This document shows positions 47,407 through 59,500 of a stretch of 64,000 nt of DNA, piece after piece. The stretch's first letter is position 1. The number at the start of each line of letters is the position of its first letter. The notes below the pieces were generated by a model. It was not told where the DNA came from. It searched no databases and saw nothing but the letters and a program-made list of their open reading frames with translations. The translations under genes and the position numbers were made by a program. The DNA comes from PALSA-693 sp963702305 (GTDB lineage: Bacteria; Actinomycetota; Acidimicrobiia; Acidimicrobiales; Palsa-688). The stretch lies in assembly GCA_963702305.1 (NCBI GenBank), contig CAVPBX010000002.1, positions 202,479 through 266,478 of the forward strand, in the 5' to 3' direction.

Positions 47407-47927
47407 AGCAGCTCGGGCCGACCGACCTCAAGCGGCTGCACCGCGAGTGGAATCGCCGGACGCCGGGTCGGCTGGCGCTCCTGCTCGACGGCGTCCAATC
47501 GCCGTACAACGTGGGGGCGATCGTGCGGACCGCGGCCGCCTACCGGATCGATCACCTGTATCTCGGCGGTGACGCCCTCTCCCCCGCCAGTCCCAAGGCC
47601 GGGAAGCTCACCATGGGCACCGAGCGCTATCTGTCCTGGTCCTCCTGGGCGCGCAGCCGCGACGCCGCCGACGCCGCCCGCGACGACGGCTACGCGGTGA
47701 TCGGCCTCGAACTGGCGGACGACGCGGTGCCGCTCCACCAGCTGCGGGCCGGCCCGGACGTGTGCCTGGCCATCGGCCACGAGGACCACGGCCTGAGCCC
47801 GGCCACCCTGGCCGCCTGCGATGCGGTGGCCTTCCTGCCGCAACTGGGCCGGGTCGGCAGCCTCAACGTCGCCACCGCGGCGTCGATCGCCATCTACGAG
47901 CTACGCCGGCAGAGCTGGGCCCCCTGA
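47403..47927 (+). CDS. Short SpoU/TrmH-like RNA methyltransferase
   Basis: A 174-residue SPOUT methylase. LALLLDGVQSPYNVGAIVRT is motif 1, VCLAIGHEDHGLSPATLAAC motif 2, and PQLGRVGSLNVATAASIAIY motif 3. It lacks an N-terminal substrate-binding domain, like TrmL or TrmH tRNA ribose methylases. LTMGTERYLSWSSW between is family-typical. The target RNA is not readable. GTG at 47,403 overlaps the previous stop. Confidence 0.85.
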   Translation: MKQLGPTDLKRLHREWNRRTPGRLALLLDGVQSPYNVGAIVRTAAAYRIDHLYLGGDALSPASPKAGKLTMGTERYLSWSSWARSRDAADAARDDGYAVIGLELADDAVPLHQLRAGPDVCLAIGHEDHGLSPATLAACDAVAFLPQLGRVGSLNVATAASIAIYELRRQSWAP

Positions 47928-47939
47928 GCCGGCCGGCCA

Positions 47940-48033
47940 GGATCTCGGTGTAACTCACGAATCTCGGCGTGGCTCACGACGTCGAGCGTCGGATTCCACG
48001 CCGAGATCTACGAAGTACGCCGAGATGTCCCCG
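47940..48033. repeat. Cluster of direct and inverted ATCTCGGCGT repeats
   Basis: ATCTCGGTGT and ATCTCGGCGT occur in direct order near 47,942 and 47,963, and the reverse complement ACGCCGAGAT twice at about 47,998 and 48,016. The copies can pair into hairpins between the convergent SpoU and priA genes. A terminator or regulatory role is possible. Confidence 0.5.
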
Positions 48034-48051
48034 GGTGAGAGCCTCGTCGCC

Positions 48052-49830
48052 CTAGAGGCGGGTCGGGTCGACGGCGATGCGGAGGCGGGCGGCGGGCCGA
48101 GGGACGGCAGCCAGGGCGTCGGCCAGGGTGGCGGCGTCGGCGGCCTTGACGAGCCAGTGATCGCGGTCCGGCCCGAGGATCTCCACCGGTTGGGCCAGCA
48201 GCTCGTCGACGTACTCGGGGGCGCCCGGCCCGGAGACCACCGCCAGGGCGGTGACCGGCGGCAGGCGCAGGGTGCGTCGCACGTCCAGCTCGGCGTCGCT
48301 GAGGACCGACGGCTCGGCCAGCAGGGCGGCCTGGATCACCGGATGGTCCGGCAGGCGGGTCTGCACCAGCACCTGCCCGTCGCGGCCCCCGACGAGTCGC
48401 GAGGCATGAGCCAGCAGGGCCAGGGCCTCCTCCCCGGCCTTGATGCGGGCCGCCAGCAGCTCCTGGTCGAAGTCCACGAACGCCACCGCGCCGAACCCGT
48501 CGGCCGGGCTTACCCGGTGCAGGACGGCCTCGGTCCCGACGAGCACGTCCGTGGCCGGTAGCCCGGACGAGGCCGCGGTCACTTCGCCGACCGGCCGGCC
48601 GGCCAGGGCCTCCAGCTCCTCCCGGGCCCGGGTGACGCCGACGCGCAGCTGGCGCAGCCGGGTCGAACCGCACGCGGCGCAGACCGGGGGGCGAGTGAGC
48701 CCGCACCGGGGGCAGGCCAGCGTGGGGGGCGTCTGCTCGTCGGCCTGCTGGGCCAGGGCCGCGCCGCAGCGCTCGCAGCGGGCCAGCTCGCCGCAGGCGG
48801 CGCAGGCCAGCAGGCGGGCCCGGCCGGTGCGGTTGAGGATGCAGACGACCCGTCGTTGGGCCCGGATCAACGAGACCAGGCGCTCGGAATACAGGCCCAA
48901 CCGGGGGTCGTCGCCGCGCCGATCGGCCACCTCCAGCGCCGCCCAGCCCTGCCGCTCCCGCCGACGGTCCACCAGCCGGACCGGGCCGGTCGCCAGGAGC
49001 TCCAGGGTGGGACAGGAGCTGACGATCACGCAGGGGACGCCGGCCCGGCGGGCGCGCTCCGCCACCACGGTCACCGCGTTCCAGGTGGGCGTCTGCTCCT
49101 GGCCCAGGCTCTCGTCGTGGCCGTCGATGACGATCACCGCGGCCAGCCCCGGGCAGGGCGCCCAGGCCGCGGCGCGCGCCCCCACCACCACGGCCGCTCC
49201 GGATCGGGCCCGGGCCCAGTCATCGGGGACCACGGCCACGTCACCGCCGGCGCGCCGCAGCCGTCCGGCCAGGATGGTGCCCCGGCTGACCGACGGGACC
49301 ACCACCAGGGTCGGGCCGCGTTGGGCCAGTTCCGCTACGAGCGGGGTGGCGTCCGCGGCGGGCGGCAGCCGGACCAGGACGGGCCGGTCGTGGGGCAGGT
49401 CGGCCAGCAGGTCGGTGGGCGGGGGCGGCGCGGGCCGTCGCCAGGCCGGGGCCGGCAGGTAGGTGACCGCGGTCTCAGGTGACGCGGTGGCGAGCAAGGC
49501 GCCCCGCCGGCCGGCCCACCGCCAGGCGGCCCACTCGGTCAGCGCCACCACTTCTGCTTCGGGCCCCCAGCCGCGGACTTTGGCGACGGGCCGCAGCACC
49601 ACTCCCTCGGGCGGATCCACCCCCACCTCGGCGACCCAGGCGCCAACCCGGCGGCCGCCCAGATTGACCCGCACCAAGGACCCGACGCGGACCTCGGGGG
49701 CCAGGGCCGAGGGCACCAGGTAGTCGAACGGTTTGTCGATTCCGGCCACGTCGGTGACGACGCGGATGACCAACGCCCCGGGTTCGGGCGGGGCGGCCGG
49801 TCCGGCGCGCCGGCGGCTGCCCCTTTTCAC
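48052..49830 (-). CDS. priA: PriA-like primosomal protein without helicase motifs
   Basis: Replication-restart protein of 592 residues. The N-terminal DNA-binding domain reads VVTDVAGIDKPFDYLVP and VGSLVRVNLGGRRVGAWVAE. The zinc-binding region has CAACGELARCERCGAAL and CPRCGLTRPPVCAACGS. The usual Walker A loop GxTGSGKT is absent, and the Walker B segment reads VIVIDGHDES instead of DEEH. Actinobacterial PriA proteins often lack these and are thought not to unwind DNA. GTG at 49,830, seven bases after metK. Confidence 0.88.
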   Translation of the reverse strand: MKRGSRRRAGPAAPPEPGALVIRVVTDVAGIDKPFDYLVPSALAPEVRVGSLVRVNLGGRRVGAWVAEVGVDPPEGVVLRPVAKVRGWGPEAEVVALTEWAAWRWAGRRGALLATASPETAVTYLPAPAWRRPAPPPPTDLLADLPHDRPVLVRLPPAADATPLVAELAQRGPTLVVVPSVSRGTILAGRLRRAGGDVAVVPDDWARARSGAAVVVGARAAAWAPCPGLAAVIVIDGHDESLGQEQTPTWNAVTVVAERARRAGVPCVIVSSCPTLELLATGPVRLVDRRRERQGWAALEVADRRGDDPRLGLYSERLVSLIRAQRRVVCILNRTGRARLLACAACGELARCERCGAALAQQADEQTPPTLACPRCGLTRPPVCAACGSTRLRQLRVGVTRAREELEALAGRPVGEVTAASSGLPATDVLVGTEAVLHRVSPADGFGAVAFVDFDQELLAARIKAGEEALALLAHASRLVGGRDGQVLVQTRLPDHPVIQAALLAEPSVLSDAELDVRRTLRLPPVTALAVVSGPGAPEYVDELLAQPVEILGPDRDHWLVKAADAATLADALAAVPRPAARLRIAVDPTRL

Positions 49831-49837
49831 CGAGGGT

Positions 49838-51031
49838 TTACGCTCCCAGCGCGGCAGTGAACTCGTCGAGCCGGCTGAGCTGCTCCCAGCTGAAGTCCTT
49901 TTCGGCCCGGCCGAAGTGCCCGTAGGCGGCGGTCTTGCGGTAGATGGGCCGGCGCAGGTCGAGGTCGCGGATGATCGCCGCCGGGCGCAGGTCGAACACC
50001 TCGTCGATGGCCTTCTCGATCCGGACCGGGTCGACGGTCGCGGTGCCGAACGTCTCCACCAGCAGCGACACCGGGCGGGCCACCCCGATGGCGTAGGCGA
50101 CCTGGATCTCGCACCGCGTGGCGGCGCCGGCACCCACCACGTGCTTCGCCAGCCAACGGGCCGCGTAGGCGGCCGAGCGGTCCACCTTCGACGGGTCCTT
50201 GCCCGAGAAGGCCCCGCCGCCGTGGCGGGCCGCGCCCCCGTAGGTGTCCACGATGATCTTGCGGCCGGTCAGGCCGGCGTCGGCGTGCGGGCCGCCCTTC
50301 TCGAACTTGCCGGTCGGGTTGGCGAGCACCTGGTACCCGTCGCCGGCGAACTCCGCGGGGACCAGCGGCGAGATCACGTGGTCGCGGAGGTCCGGCAGGA
50401 GCAGCGTCTCGAGGTCGATGTTGGGGTTGTGCTGGGTGGAGATCAGCACCGTCTTGAGCCGGACCGGCCGCCCGTCCTCGTATTCGAAGGTCACCTGGGT
50501 CTTGCCATCGGGTCGCAGGTACGGCAGCACCCCCGCCTTGCGCACCTGGGCCAGGCGCTGGGCCAAGCGGTGCGCCAGCCAGATCGGCATCGGCATCAGG
50601 TCGTCGGTCTCGTCGCAGGCGTAGCCAAACATCATCCCCTGGTCGCCGGCGCCCTGGGAGTTGAGGATGTCCTCACCGCTCGTCCCGGACCGCACCTCCA
50701 GGGCGGTGTCGACCCCCTGGGCGATATCGGGCGACTGGGATCCGATGGAGATCGACACCCCGCAGGTGCGGCCGTCGAAGCCCATGTCGGAGCTGGTGTA
50801 GCCGATGTCGGTGACCACGTCGCGCACCAGTTTGGGGATCTCCACGTAGCCGTTGGTGGTGATCTCGCCGGCCACCATCACCAGGCCGGTGGTCAGCAGC
50901 GTCTCGCAGGCCACCCGCGACAACGGGTCCTCCGCCAGCAGGGCGTCGAGCACCGCGTCGGAGATCTGGTCGGCCATCTTGTCGGGGTGACCCTCGGTCA
51001 CCGACTCGGAGGTGAAGGTCCAGCGGGTCAT
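49838..51031 (-). CDS. metK: S-adenosylmethionine synthetase
   Basis: Makes SAM from methionine and ATP, 397 residues. FTSESVTEGHPDKMADQISD opens, GAGDQGMMFGYACDET is signature 1, and GGGAFSGKDPSKVDRSAAYA signature 2. Metal and phosphate residues are all present. AGGAGA precedes the ATG at 51,031, which overlaps the coaBC stop (ATGA). No SAM riboswitch is seen. SAM supplies the methylases and EgtD in this window. Confidence 0.96.
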   Translation of the reverse strand: MTRWTFTSESVTEGHPDKMADQISDAVLDALLAEDPLSRVACETLLTTGLVMVAGEITTNGYVEIPKLVRDVVTDIGYTSSDMGFDGRTCGVSISIGSQSPDIAQGVDTALEVRSGTSGEDILNSQGAGDQGMMFGYACDETDDLMPMPIWLAHRLAQRLAQVRKAGVLPYLRPDGKTQVTFEYEDGRPVRLKTVLISTQHNPNIDLETLLLPDLRDHVISPLVPAEFAGDGYQVLANPTGKFEKGGPHADAGLTGRKIIVDTYGGAARHGGGAFSGKDPSKVDRSAAYAARWLAKHVVGAGAATRCEIQVAYAIGVARPVSLLVETFGTATVDPVRIEKAIDEVFDLRPAAIIRDLDLRRPIYRKTAAYGHFGRAEKDFSWEQLSRLDEFTAALGA

Positions 51032-52278
51032 CGGGTCTCCTGGTTGGGGGGGATGGGGTTGCGAATGCGGGCAATGGCGTCCACCACCGCGGCAGCGATC
51101 TCGGCCTTGCTGCCCAGGGGCACGTCGGTCTCGTGGCCGTCGACGCCCACGATCAGCACCGCGTTGGTGTCGTGGCCGAAGCCCACGCCCGGGGCGGCCA
51201 CGTCGTTGGCCACCACCAGGTCGGCGCCCTTGACGCGCAGCTTGTCGAGGGCGTAGCGGCGGAGCTGTTCGTGGTCACGGTCGCCGGAAGCGGTCTCGGC
51301 CGCGAAGCCGACCAGGACCTGCCCGGGGCGGCGGCGCTTCCCGAGACCGGCCAGGATGTCGGGCGTCGGCTCCAGCACCACCTCGGGCGGGCCTTCGTCC
51401 TTCTTGAGCTTTTGCGCCGCCATCGCTTTCGGGCGGAAGTCGGCGACGGCGGCCGCCATCACTACCACGTCGGCCTGCGGGGCCCGGTCGAGCACCGCCG
51501 TTTCCATCTCGGCAGCGGTCTCCACCGCAATGGTCTCTACCCCGGGGACGCTCGGCAGGGCCACGGTGGTGATGAGGGTGACGGCGGCGCCGCGGCGGGT
51601 CAGTTCGCCGGCGACCGCGTAGCCCTGCTTGCCCGAAGAACGGTTGCCGATGTAGCGCACCGGGTCGATGGGCTCGCGGGTGCCACCCGCGGTCACCACC
51701 GCGGTCACCCCGGCAAACTCGCCCGACTCGCCCGACTCGCCCGACTCGCCCGACTCGCCGGCGCCGGACAGCATTGCCGCCGCCGCGGCCACGATGTCGG
51801 CCGGGTCGGCCAGGCGGCCCGCGCCGCTGTCGCCGCCTGCCAGGCGGCCGGTGGCCGGCTCCACCACGTGGACCCCACGCTGGCGGAGGGTGGCGATGTT
51901 GGCGACGACGGCGGGGTGCTCCCACATCTCGGTGTGCATCGCCGGGCAGACGAGGACCGGCGCCCGGGTGGCCAGCAGGGTGGCGGTGAGCAGGTCCGAG
52001 GAGATGCCCGCGGCGTAGCTGCCGATCAGCCGGGCGGTGGCCGGGGCCACCACGATCAGGTCGGCCGACTGGCCCAGGCGGGTGTGCGGGATCGGTTCGG
52101 CTTCGTCCCAGAGCGACGTCTGGACCGGCTCGGTGGCCAGGGCGGACAGGGTCACCGGTCCCACAAACCGGGTGGCGCCGCGCGTCATGATCGGGCTGAC
52201 CAGGGCGCCCGCATCCACCAGACGCCGGCACACTTCGACGGCCTTGTACGCCGCGATCCCGCCGGTTACCCCCAACAC
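51028..52278 (-). CDS. coaBC: Phosphopantothenoylcysteine synthase/decarboxylase
   Basis: Bifunctional coenzyme A enzyme of 416 residues. CoaC half: VLGVTGGIAAYKAVEVCRRL, DLIVVAPATARLIGSYAAG and PVLVCPAMHTEMWEHPAV (catalytic Cys segment). CoaB half: VVTAGGTREPIDPVRYIGNR and ADVVVMAAAVADFRPKAMA. The linker (about residues 170-187) is a run of GES repeats. GTG at 52,278 starts directly at the first strand; a CTG about 18 bases upstream would add LAGRRI, closer to family length. Confidence 0.92.
   Translation of the reverse strand: MLGVTGGIAAYKAVEVCRRLVDAGALVSPIMTRGATRFVGPVTLSALATEPVQTSLWDEAEPIPHTRLGQSADLIVVAPATARLIGSYAAGISSDLLTATLLATRAPVLVCPAMHTEMWEHPAVVANIATLRQRGVHVVEPATGRLAGGDSGAGRLADPADIVAAAAAMLSGAGESGESGESGESGEFAGVTAVVTAGGTREPIDPVRYIGNRSSGKQGYAVAGELTRRGAAVTLITTVALPSVPGVETIAVETAAEMETAVLDRAPQADVVVMAAAVADFRPKAMAAQKLKKDEGPPEVVLEPTPDILAGLGKRRRPGQVLVGFAAETASGDRDHEQLRRYALDKLRVKGADLVVANDVAAPGVGFGHDTNAVLIVGVDGHETDVPLGSKAEIAAAVVDAIARIRNPIPPNQETR
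51718..51762. repeat. 9-base tandem repeat in the coaBC linker
   Basis: CGACTCGCC repeats about five times on the plus strand, encoding (GES)n on the minus strand. It lies between the two enzyme domains, where length change would be tolerated. Confidence 0.75.
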
Positions 52279-52313
52279 GATCCTCCGGCCGGCCAGGGCC
52301 GAAGTGGACGCTC

Positions 52314-52619
52314 CTATTGGTCGGCCTCCGCCTCCGGATCCGCGTCCCCGTCGAGCTCGCCCGACTCGGCCGCTTCCGGCCGGGTGTAGGTGATCTTGCC
52401 GGCGGCGATCTCCTCCAGGGAGATCGACAACGGCTTGCGCGAGACCGAGGTGACTTGCGGCGGGACGATGGTGCCCAGCCCTTCGCCGAGCTGGTTGAAA
52501 TAGGAGTTGATCTGCCGGCCCCGCATGGCCGCCAGGCTCACGAGGGTGAATTTCGAGTCGACCCGGTCGAGGAGATCCTCGACGGGCGGTTCCATCATGG
52601 TGGGGTGGCGATCAGACAT
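52314..52619 (-). CDS. rpoZ: RNA polymerase omega subunit
   Basis: Small assembly subunit of RNA polymerase, 101 residues. MEPPVEDLLDRVDSKFTLVS and AMRGRQINSYFNQLGEG are the omega core; SLEEIAAGKITYTRPE is typical of actinobacterial omega. The acidic tail is an extension. It lies between gmk and coaBC, as in most bacteria. ATG at 52,619. Confidence 0.94.
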   Translation of the reverse strand: MSDRHPTMMEPPVEDLLDRVDSKFTLVSLAAMRGRQINSYFNQLGEGLGTIVPPQVTSVSRKPLSISLEEIAAGKITYTRPEAAESGELDGDADPEAEADQ

Positions 52620-52703
52620 CAGCGGCGGCGCTCCGTAGCTCGGGGGTAAGAAAAACCAGGCAGAAAGCTCGCGGCGGCCACGGACCTGACTCGCCGGCGC
52701 GCC

Positions 52704-53249
52704 TCAACAGCGCGAATGGTGCGACCGGAGTATACCCGCCACCTCTCTCGCGGCCCGGTCGACGTCGTCATTGACCACCACGTAGTCCGCCAATTCCCGA
52801 CCGAGACCCTCCTCTGTGGCGCCCACCTGGAGCCGGCGTTGCACGCTGTCAGGCCCGTCGCCCCGGGACCGCAGACGCTGCTCCTGCTCCTCCTGACTGG
52901 GGGCGACGATCAGGATGAGCACGGCGTCGGGGTAGCGCTTCTTGATCTGCTGGGCCCCGTCCAGCTCGATCTCCAGCAGCACGTCGCGCCCGTCGGGCGA
53001 GTCCAGGGTGGGCGTGCCGTACAGCTGGCCGGTCCCGGGGAATTCCGTCGATTCGGTGAAACCGCCCGCGGCGATGCGATCCTGGAAGGCGGACCGGTCG
53101 ACGAACACGTAGGCGTCGTCGGGCTCTCCCGGCCGGCGGGCGCGGGTCGTCCACGACCGCGACAACCACAAGGTGGGCTCCAGTTCGAGCAGCCGGGACA
53201 CGACCGTCCCCTTGCCGACCCCGCCGGGGCCGGACACGATCACAATCAT
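52704..53249 (-). CDS. gmk: Guanylate kinase
   Basis: Phosphorylates GMP to GDP, 181 residues. IVIVSGPGGVGKGTVVSRLL is the P-loop, SRSWTTRARRPGEPDDAYVF the GMP-binding block, and VLLEIELDGAQQIKKRYPDA the Walker B region. ATG at 53,249 places the P-loop at the usual distance. It follows mihF by 34 bases. Confidence 0.95.
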   Translation of the reverse strand: MIVIVSGPGGVGKGTVVSRLLELEPTLWLSRSWTTRARRPGEPDDAYVFVDRSAFQDRIAAGGFTESTEFPGTGQLYGTPTLDSPDGRDVLLEIELDGAQQIKKRYPDAVLILIVAPSQEEQEQRLRSRGDGPDSVQRRLQVGATEEGLGRELADYVVVNDDVDRAAREVAGILRSHHSRC

Positions 53250-53283
53250 GGGCGGCGCAGGGCCCGCGGCCGGGCCAATCCGG

Positions 53284-53601
53284 TCAGCCGCTGAGCTTCT
53301 CGAACAGCTTCTTGCGCTGCTGGTCGCCAAGTCCGTGCAGGCGCCGGGTCTCGCTGATCCCGACGTCCTCCATCAGCCGGCGAGCTTTGACCTTGCCCAA
53401 ACCGGGCAATGACTCGAGTACGGACAGAACTTTCATCTTGCCGACCACGTCGTCGGTATCCGCCTGGTGGAGTAGCTCGCTCAGGGTGATCGATCCCATC
53501 TTGAGCTTCTCTTTGAGCTCGGCCCGCAGTCGGCGGGCAACGGCGGCTTTTTCCAGGGCGGCCTGGCGTTGGTCGGCTGACAGCGCAGGCGGCAAGGGCA
53601 T
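53284..53601 (-). CDS. mihF: Integration host factor, actinobacterial type
   Basis: DNA-binding nucleoid protein of 105 residues unrelated to proteobacterial IHF. LPPALSADQRQAALEKAAVA and RRLRAELKEKLKMGSITLSE open the chain; KMKVLSVLESLPGLGKVKA holds the helix-two-turn-helix that contacts DNA. This family is found in actinobacteria, so the gene helps identify the host. ATG at 53,601, with a -10-like TATCGT seven bases upstream (53,609-53,614), suggests a leaderless transcript. Confidence 0.94.
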   Translation of the reverse strand: MPLPPALSADQRQAALEKAAVARRLRAELKEKLKMGSITLSELLHQADTDDVVGKMKVLSVLESLPGLGKVKARRLMEDVGISETRRLHGLGDQQRKKLFEKLSG

Positions 53602-53608
53602 GCCGCGC

Positions 53609-53614
53609 ACGATA
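53609..53614 (-). promoter_or_regulatory. Putative -10 box of mihF
   Basis: TATCGT on the minus strand ends seven bases before the mihF ATG, the spacing of a leaderless start. An upstream terminator at 53,715-53,758 supports a new transcription unit here. Confidence 0.45.
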
Positions 53615-53714
53615 GCGCGGCGACGGGACCGCCGCCGTCCCGGAGGCCTCTGCCCCTCCGACCGCGGCGCGGCGGCCGCTACCAAGGGAGCAGAGGTTCA
53701 TGCGGGGTCCGGCC

Positions 53715-53758
53715 CCGTCGAGGGTGCTGTCCAGCGGAAAGGGCAGCACCCTCGACGG
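53715..53758 (-). terminator. Terminator hairpin between pyrF and mihF
   Basis: A perfect 15-pair stem (CCGTCGAGGGTGCTG with its complement) with a 14-base loop ends the pyrimidine gene run 39 bases after the pyrF stop. No U run follows. Confidence 0.8.
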
Positions 53759-53796
53759 CCCGGACCGCTCAGAGCCCCTTACTTCAGCGGCCTTCT

Positions 53797-54498
53797 CTAG
53801 CTGATCGAAGCGGCCAGGGCGGCGGCGGCGGCCTGGCGATCGGGGGCGGCCGTCACCGCCCGTCCGATCACCAGCAGGTCCGCGCCGGCCGCGATGGCCT
53901 CGATCGGCGTGGTCGATCGGGCCTGGTCGTGGGTCGGGCTGCCTTGGGGCCGAACGCCGGGGACGACGGCGAGCATCCGGGGCGCCAGCTGCTTGGCCTC
54001 CCGGACATCGGAGGCGGCGCAGACCACGCCGGCGCAGCGGGCTTCGACCGCGGCCGCCACCCGCTTGGCCAGGATGTGGGGCGGGGCGTCAGGGTCGCTG
54101 GTCAGGATGGTCACCGCCAGCGCCGCGGGCGGGGCCAGGCCGGCCTTCTCGGCGCCTTCGGCGAGGCCCTCGACGCCCGCCCGCAGCACGGTCGGCCCCA
54201 GGAAGGCGTGCAGGGTCAGGTAGGAGACCCCCAGGGCGCCGAGCACCCGGGCCGCCCGGTTGACGGTGGTGGGGATGTCCGCCATCTTCAGATCCAGGAA
54301 GACTTCGTAGCCGTCGTCGATGAGCGTCTGGACCACGCGGGGCCCGGCCGCGCTGAACAGCTCCAACCCCACTTTCGCCACCCCAAACCACGGGCGCAGC
54401 TCCTTGGCCAGCCGGGCCGCGGCGACGGCGTCGTCGACGTCGAGGGCCAGCGCCAGCCGGCTGCGGACCAGTTGGGGAACGGGTTCAACGGCGGTCAT
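53797..54498 (-). CDS. pyrF: Orotidine 5'-phosphate decarboxylase
   Basis: Final step of UMP synthesis, 233 residues. LALALDVDDAVAAARLAKEL, VFLDLKMADIPTTVNRAARV (catalytic Lys/Asp set DxKxxD-like) and VVPGVRPQGSPTHDQAR are present. ATG at 54,498 overlaps the pyrD 3' end by 14 bases. It is the last gene of the carA-carB-pyrD-pyrF run. Confidence 0.94.
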   Translation of the reverse strand: MTAVEPVPQLVRSRLALALDVDDAVAAARLAKELRPWFGVAKVGLELFSAAGPRVVQTLIDDGYEVFLDLKMADIPTTVNRAARVLGALGVSYLTLHAFLGPTVLRAGVEGLAEGAEKAGLAPPAALAVTILTSDPDAPPHILAKRVAAAVEARCAGVVCAASDVREAKQLAPRMLAVVPGVRPQGSPTHDQARSTTPIEAIAAGADLLVIGRAVTAAPDRQAAAAALAASIS

Positions 54499-55477
54499 GG
54501 GCTCGTCCTTTCAGCTCGTCGATGCGGGCCAGGCCGTGATCGGCGCACCACGTCTCCAGCTCGTGAAGGATGCGGGCCGCGGCCCGGGGGTCGGCGAAGG
54601 TGGCCGTGCCGACCTGTACCGCGTCGGCGCCGGCGGCCAGCAGCTCGGCGGCGTCCTCGCCGGTCGTGACCCCACCGACGCCGATGATGGCCGCGTCGGG
54701 AAGGGCGGCCCGGCACTCGAAGACGGCCCGGACGGCCACCGGGTGGATGGCCGGCCCGGATAGCCCTCCGCCGCCGGCCCCCAATCGGGGCCGCCCGGTA
54801 AAAGGGTCGAGGGCCAGACCCATCACCGTGTTGATGAGGGTGACCCCGGCCGCGCCGGCGGCGAAGGCCACGCCGGCCAGGCTGGGCAGATCGGTGACGT
54901 TCGGGCTGAGCTTTACCCACAGGGGGAGGGCGCCGGCCAGGCCCTCGGCGGCGGCGGTCACGGCTTCATGCACGCCTTCGGGGCTGTGGGCGAACATGCG
55001 CCGCCGGTCCTCCACGTTCGGGCAGGAGATGTTGGCCTCGACCGCCACCACCGCATCGAGCCCGGGCCGGCCCGCCTGCCGGGCCGCGGCCAGGGCCGCG
55101 GCCGCATGCCGGTACTCGGCGGCCCGGAAACCCCAGATGCTGGCCACGACCGTGGCGCCGCGGTCGGCGAGCGGGGGCAGCTCGTCCCGGAGCCAGGCCG
55201 GCAGGCCCGGGTTTTGCAGGCCAACGCTGTTGAGCATCCCGCCGTCGACGGGGTGCAGGCGCGGCGCCGGGTTGCCGGCCCAGGGCTCGACGGAGACCGA
55301 CTTCACCACCACCGCCCCCAGCGCGGCGAGGTCGAGGAAGGCCGCCAGCTCGGCGCCGTGCCCCGACGTCCCCGACGCCGTCATGATGGGGTTCGCGAGG
55401 GTCACCTCGCCGATGCGGGTGCGCAGGTCGACGCCGCCCGCCGGCCGGGCGCGGGAGCCGTCCCGGAGGGTCTTCAT
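54485..55477 (-). CDS. pyrD: Dihydroorotate dehydrogenase, class 1-like
   Basis: Oxidises dihydroorotate to orotate, 330 residues. ANPIMTASGTSGHGAELAAF and VEANISCPNVEDRRRMFA resemble class 1 enzymes, where the cysteine in ISCPNV is the base; class 2 membrane enzymes have serine there. LWVKLSPNVTDL and IIGVGGVTTGEDAAELLAAG (FMN phosphate) follow. There is no membrane helix. Class 1B enzymes work with the iron-sulfur flavoprotein PyrK, but no pyrK lies between carB and pyrD. ATG at 55,477, ten bases after carB. Confidence 0.9.
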   Translation of the reverse strand: MKTLRDGSRARPAGGVDLRTRIGEVTLANPIMTASGTSGHGAELAAFLDLAALGAVVVKSVSVEPWAGNPAPRLHPVDGGMLNSVGLQNPGLPAWLRDELPPLADRGATVVASIWGFRAAEYRHAAAALAAARQAGRPGLDAVVAVEANISCPNVEDRRRMFAHSPEGVHEAVTAAAEGLAGALPLWVKLSPNVTDLPSLAGVAFAAGAAGVTLINTVMGLALDPFTGRPRLGAGGGGLSGPAIHPVAVRAVFECRAALPDAAIIGVGGVTTGEDAAELLAAGADAVQVGTATFADPRAAARILHELETWCADHGLARIDELKGRAHDRR

Positions 55478-55487
55478 GACAGGGTGC

Positions 55488-58828
<3,341 letters not shown>

Positions 58829-58829
<1 letters not shown>

Positions 58830-59500
58830 CAGGCGCCGGCTTCCATCAGGGCCCGGAACTGGTCGAAGAGGTAACTGGCGTCGTGCGGTCCCGGACCGGC
58901 CTCGGGGTGGTACTGGACGCTGAAAGCCGGCACGTCGCGGCAGGCCAGACCTTCGATGACCCCGTCGTTGAGGTTGACGTGGGTGACGTCGGCGCCGGCG
59001 ATGGGGCCCGAGGCGACCGCGTAATTGTGATTCTGGCTGGTGATCTCCACGGTGTTGGTGGCGATCCGCCGGACCGGATGGTTGCCGCCGTGGTGCCCGA
59101 ACGGCAGCTTGTGGGTGTCGGCACCGAGGGCCGCGGCCATGAGCTGGTGGCCCAGGCAGATCCCGAACACCGGCACCCGCCCCAGTAGTTCGCCGATGGC
59201 GTCGGCGGCGTAGCCGACTGCCGCCGGGTCGCCCGGCCCGTTGGAGAGGAACACCCCGTCCGGTTGGCGGGCCAGCACCGCCCCCGCCGGGGTCGACGCC
59301 GGCACCACCTCCACGGTCGCCAGGTGGCCCAGGTGGCGGAGGATGGTCCGTTTGATGCCGAAGTCGTAGGCCACCACCCGCAGGGGTCCGTCGCCGATCC
59401 GGTAGGGCTGGGCGGTGGTGACCTCGGCGGCCAGGTCGACGCCGTTGGTCCCCGGCTCGGCCAGGGCGAGCTCCTTGAGGGTGATCTCGTCGAAGGCCCC
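58829..59500 (-). CDS. carA: Carbamoyl-phosphate synthase small subunit, 5' end missing
   Basis: C-terminal two-thirds of CarA, the glutaminase subunit. TTAQPYRIGDGPLRVVAYDF, then VFLSNGPGDPAAVGYA, VFGICLGHQLMAAALGADTH (nucleophile Cys), GHHGGNHPVRRIATNTVEIT and FSVQYHPEAGPGPHD (catalytic His/Glu) are intact. The N-terminal 110-130 residues, with the start codon, are absent: upstream of about ENG-like KELALAEPGTNGVDLA the sequence changes to glutamate-cysteine ligase. The boundary lies between about 59,480 and 59,510. The loss is best explained by a chimeric join. Confidence 0.85.

Noticed and set aside
51032..51100. SAM riboswitch before metK
   Set aside because: The metK start overlaps coaBC, so there is no leader to hold one.
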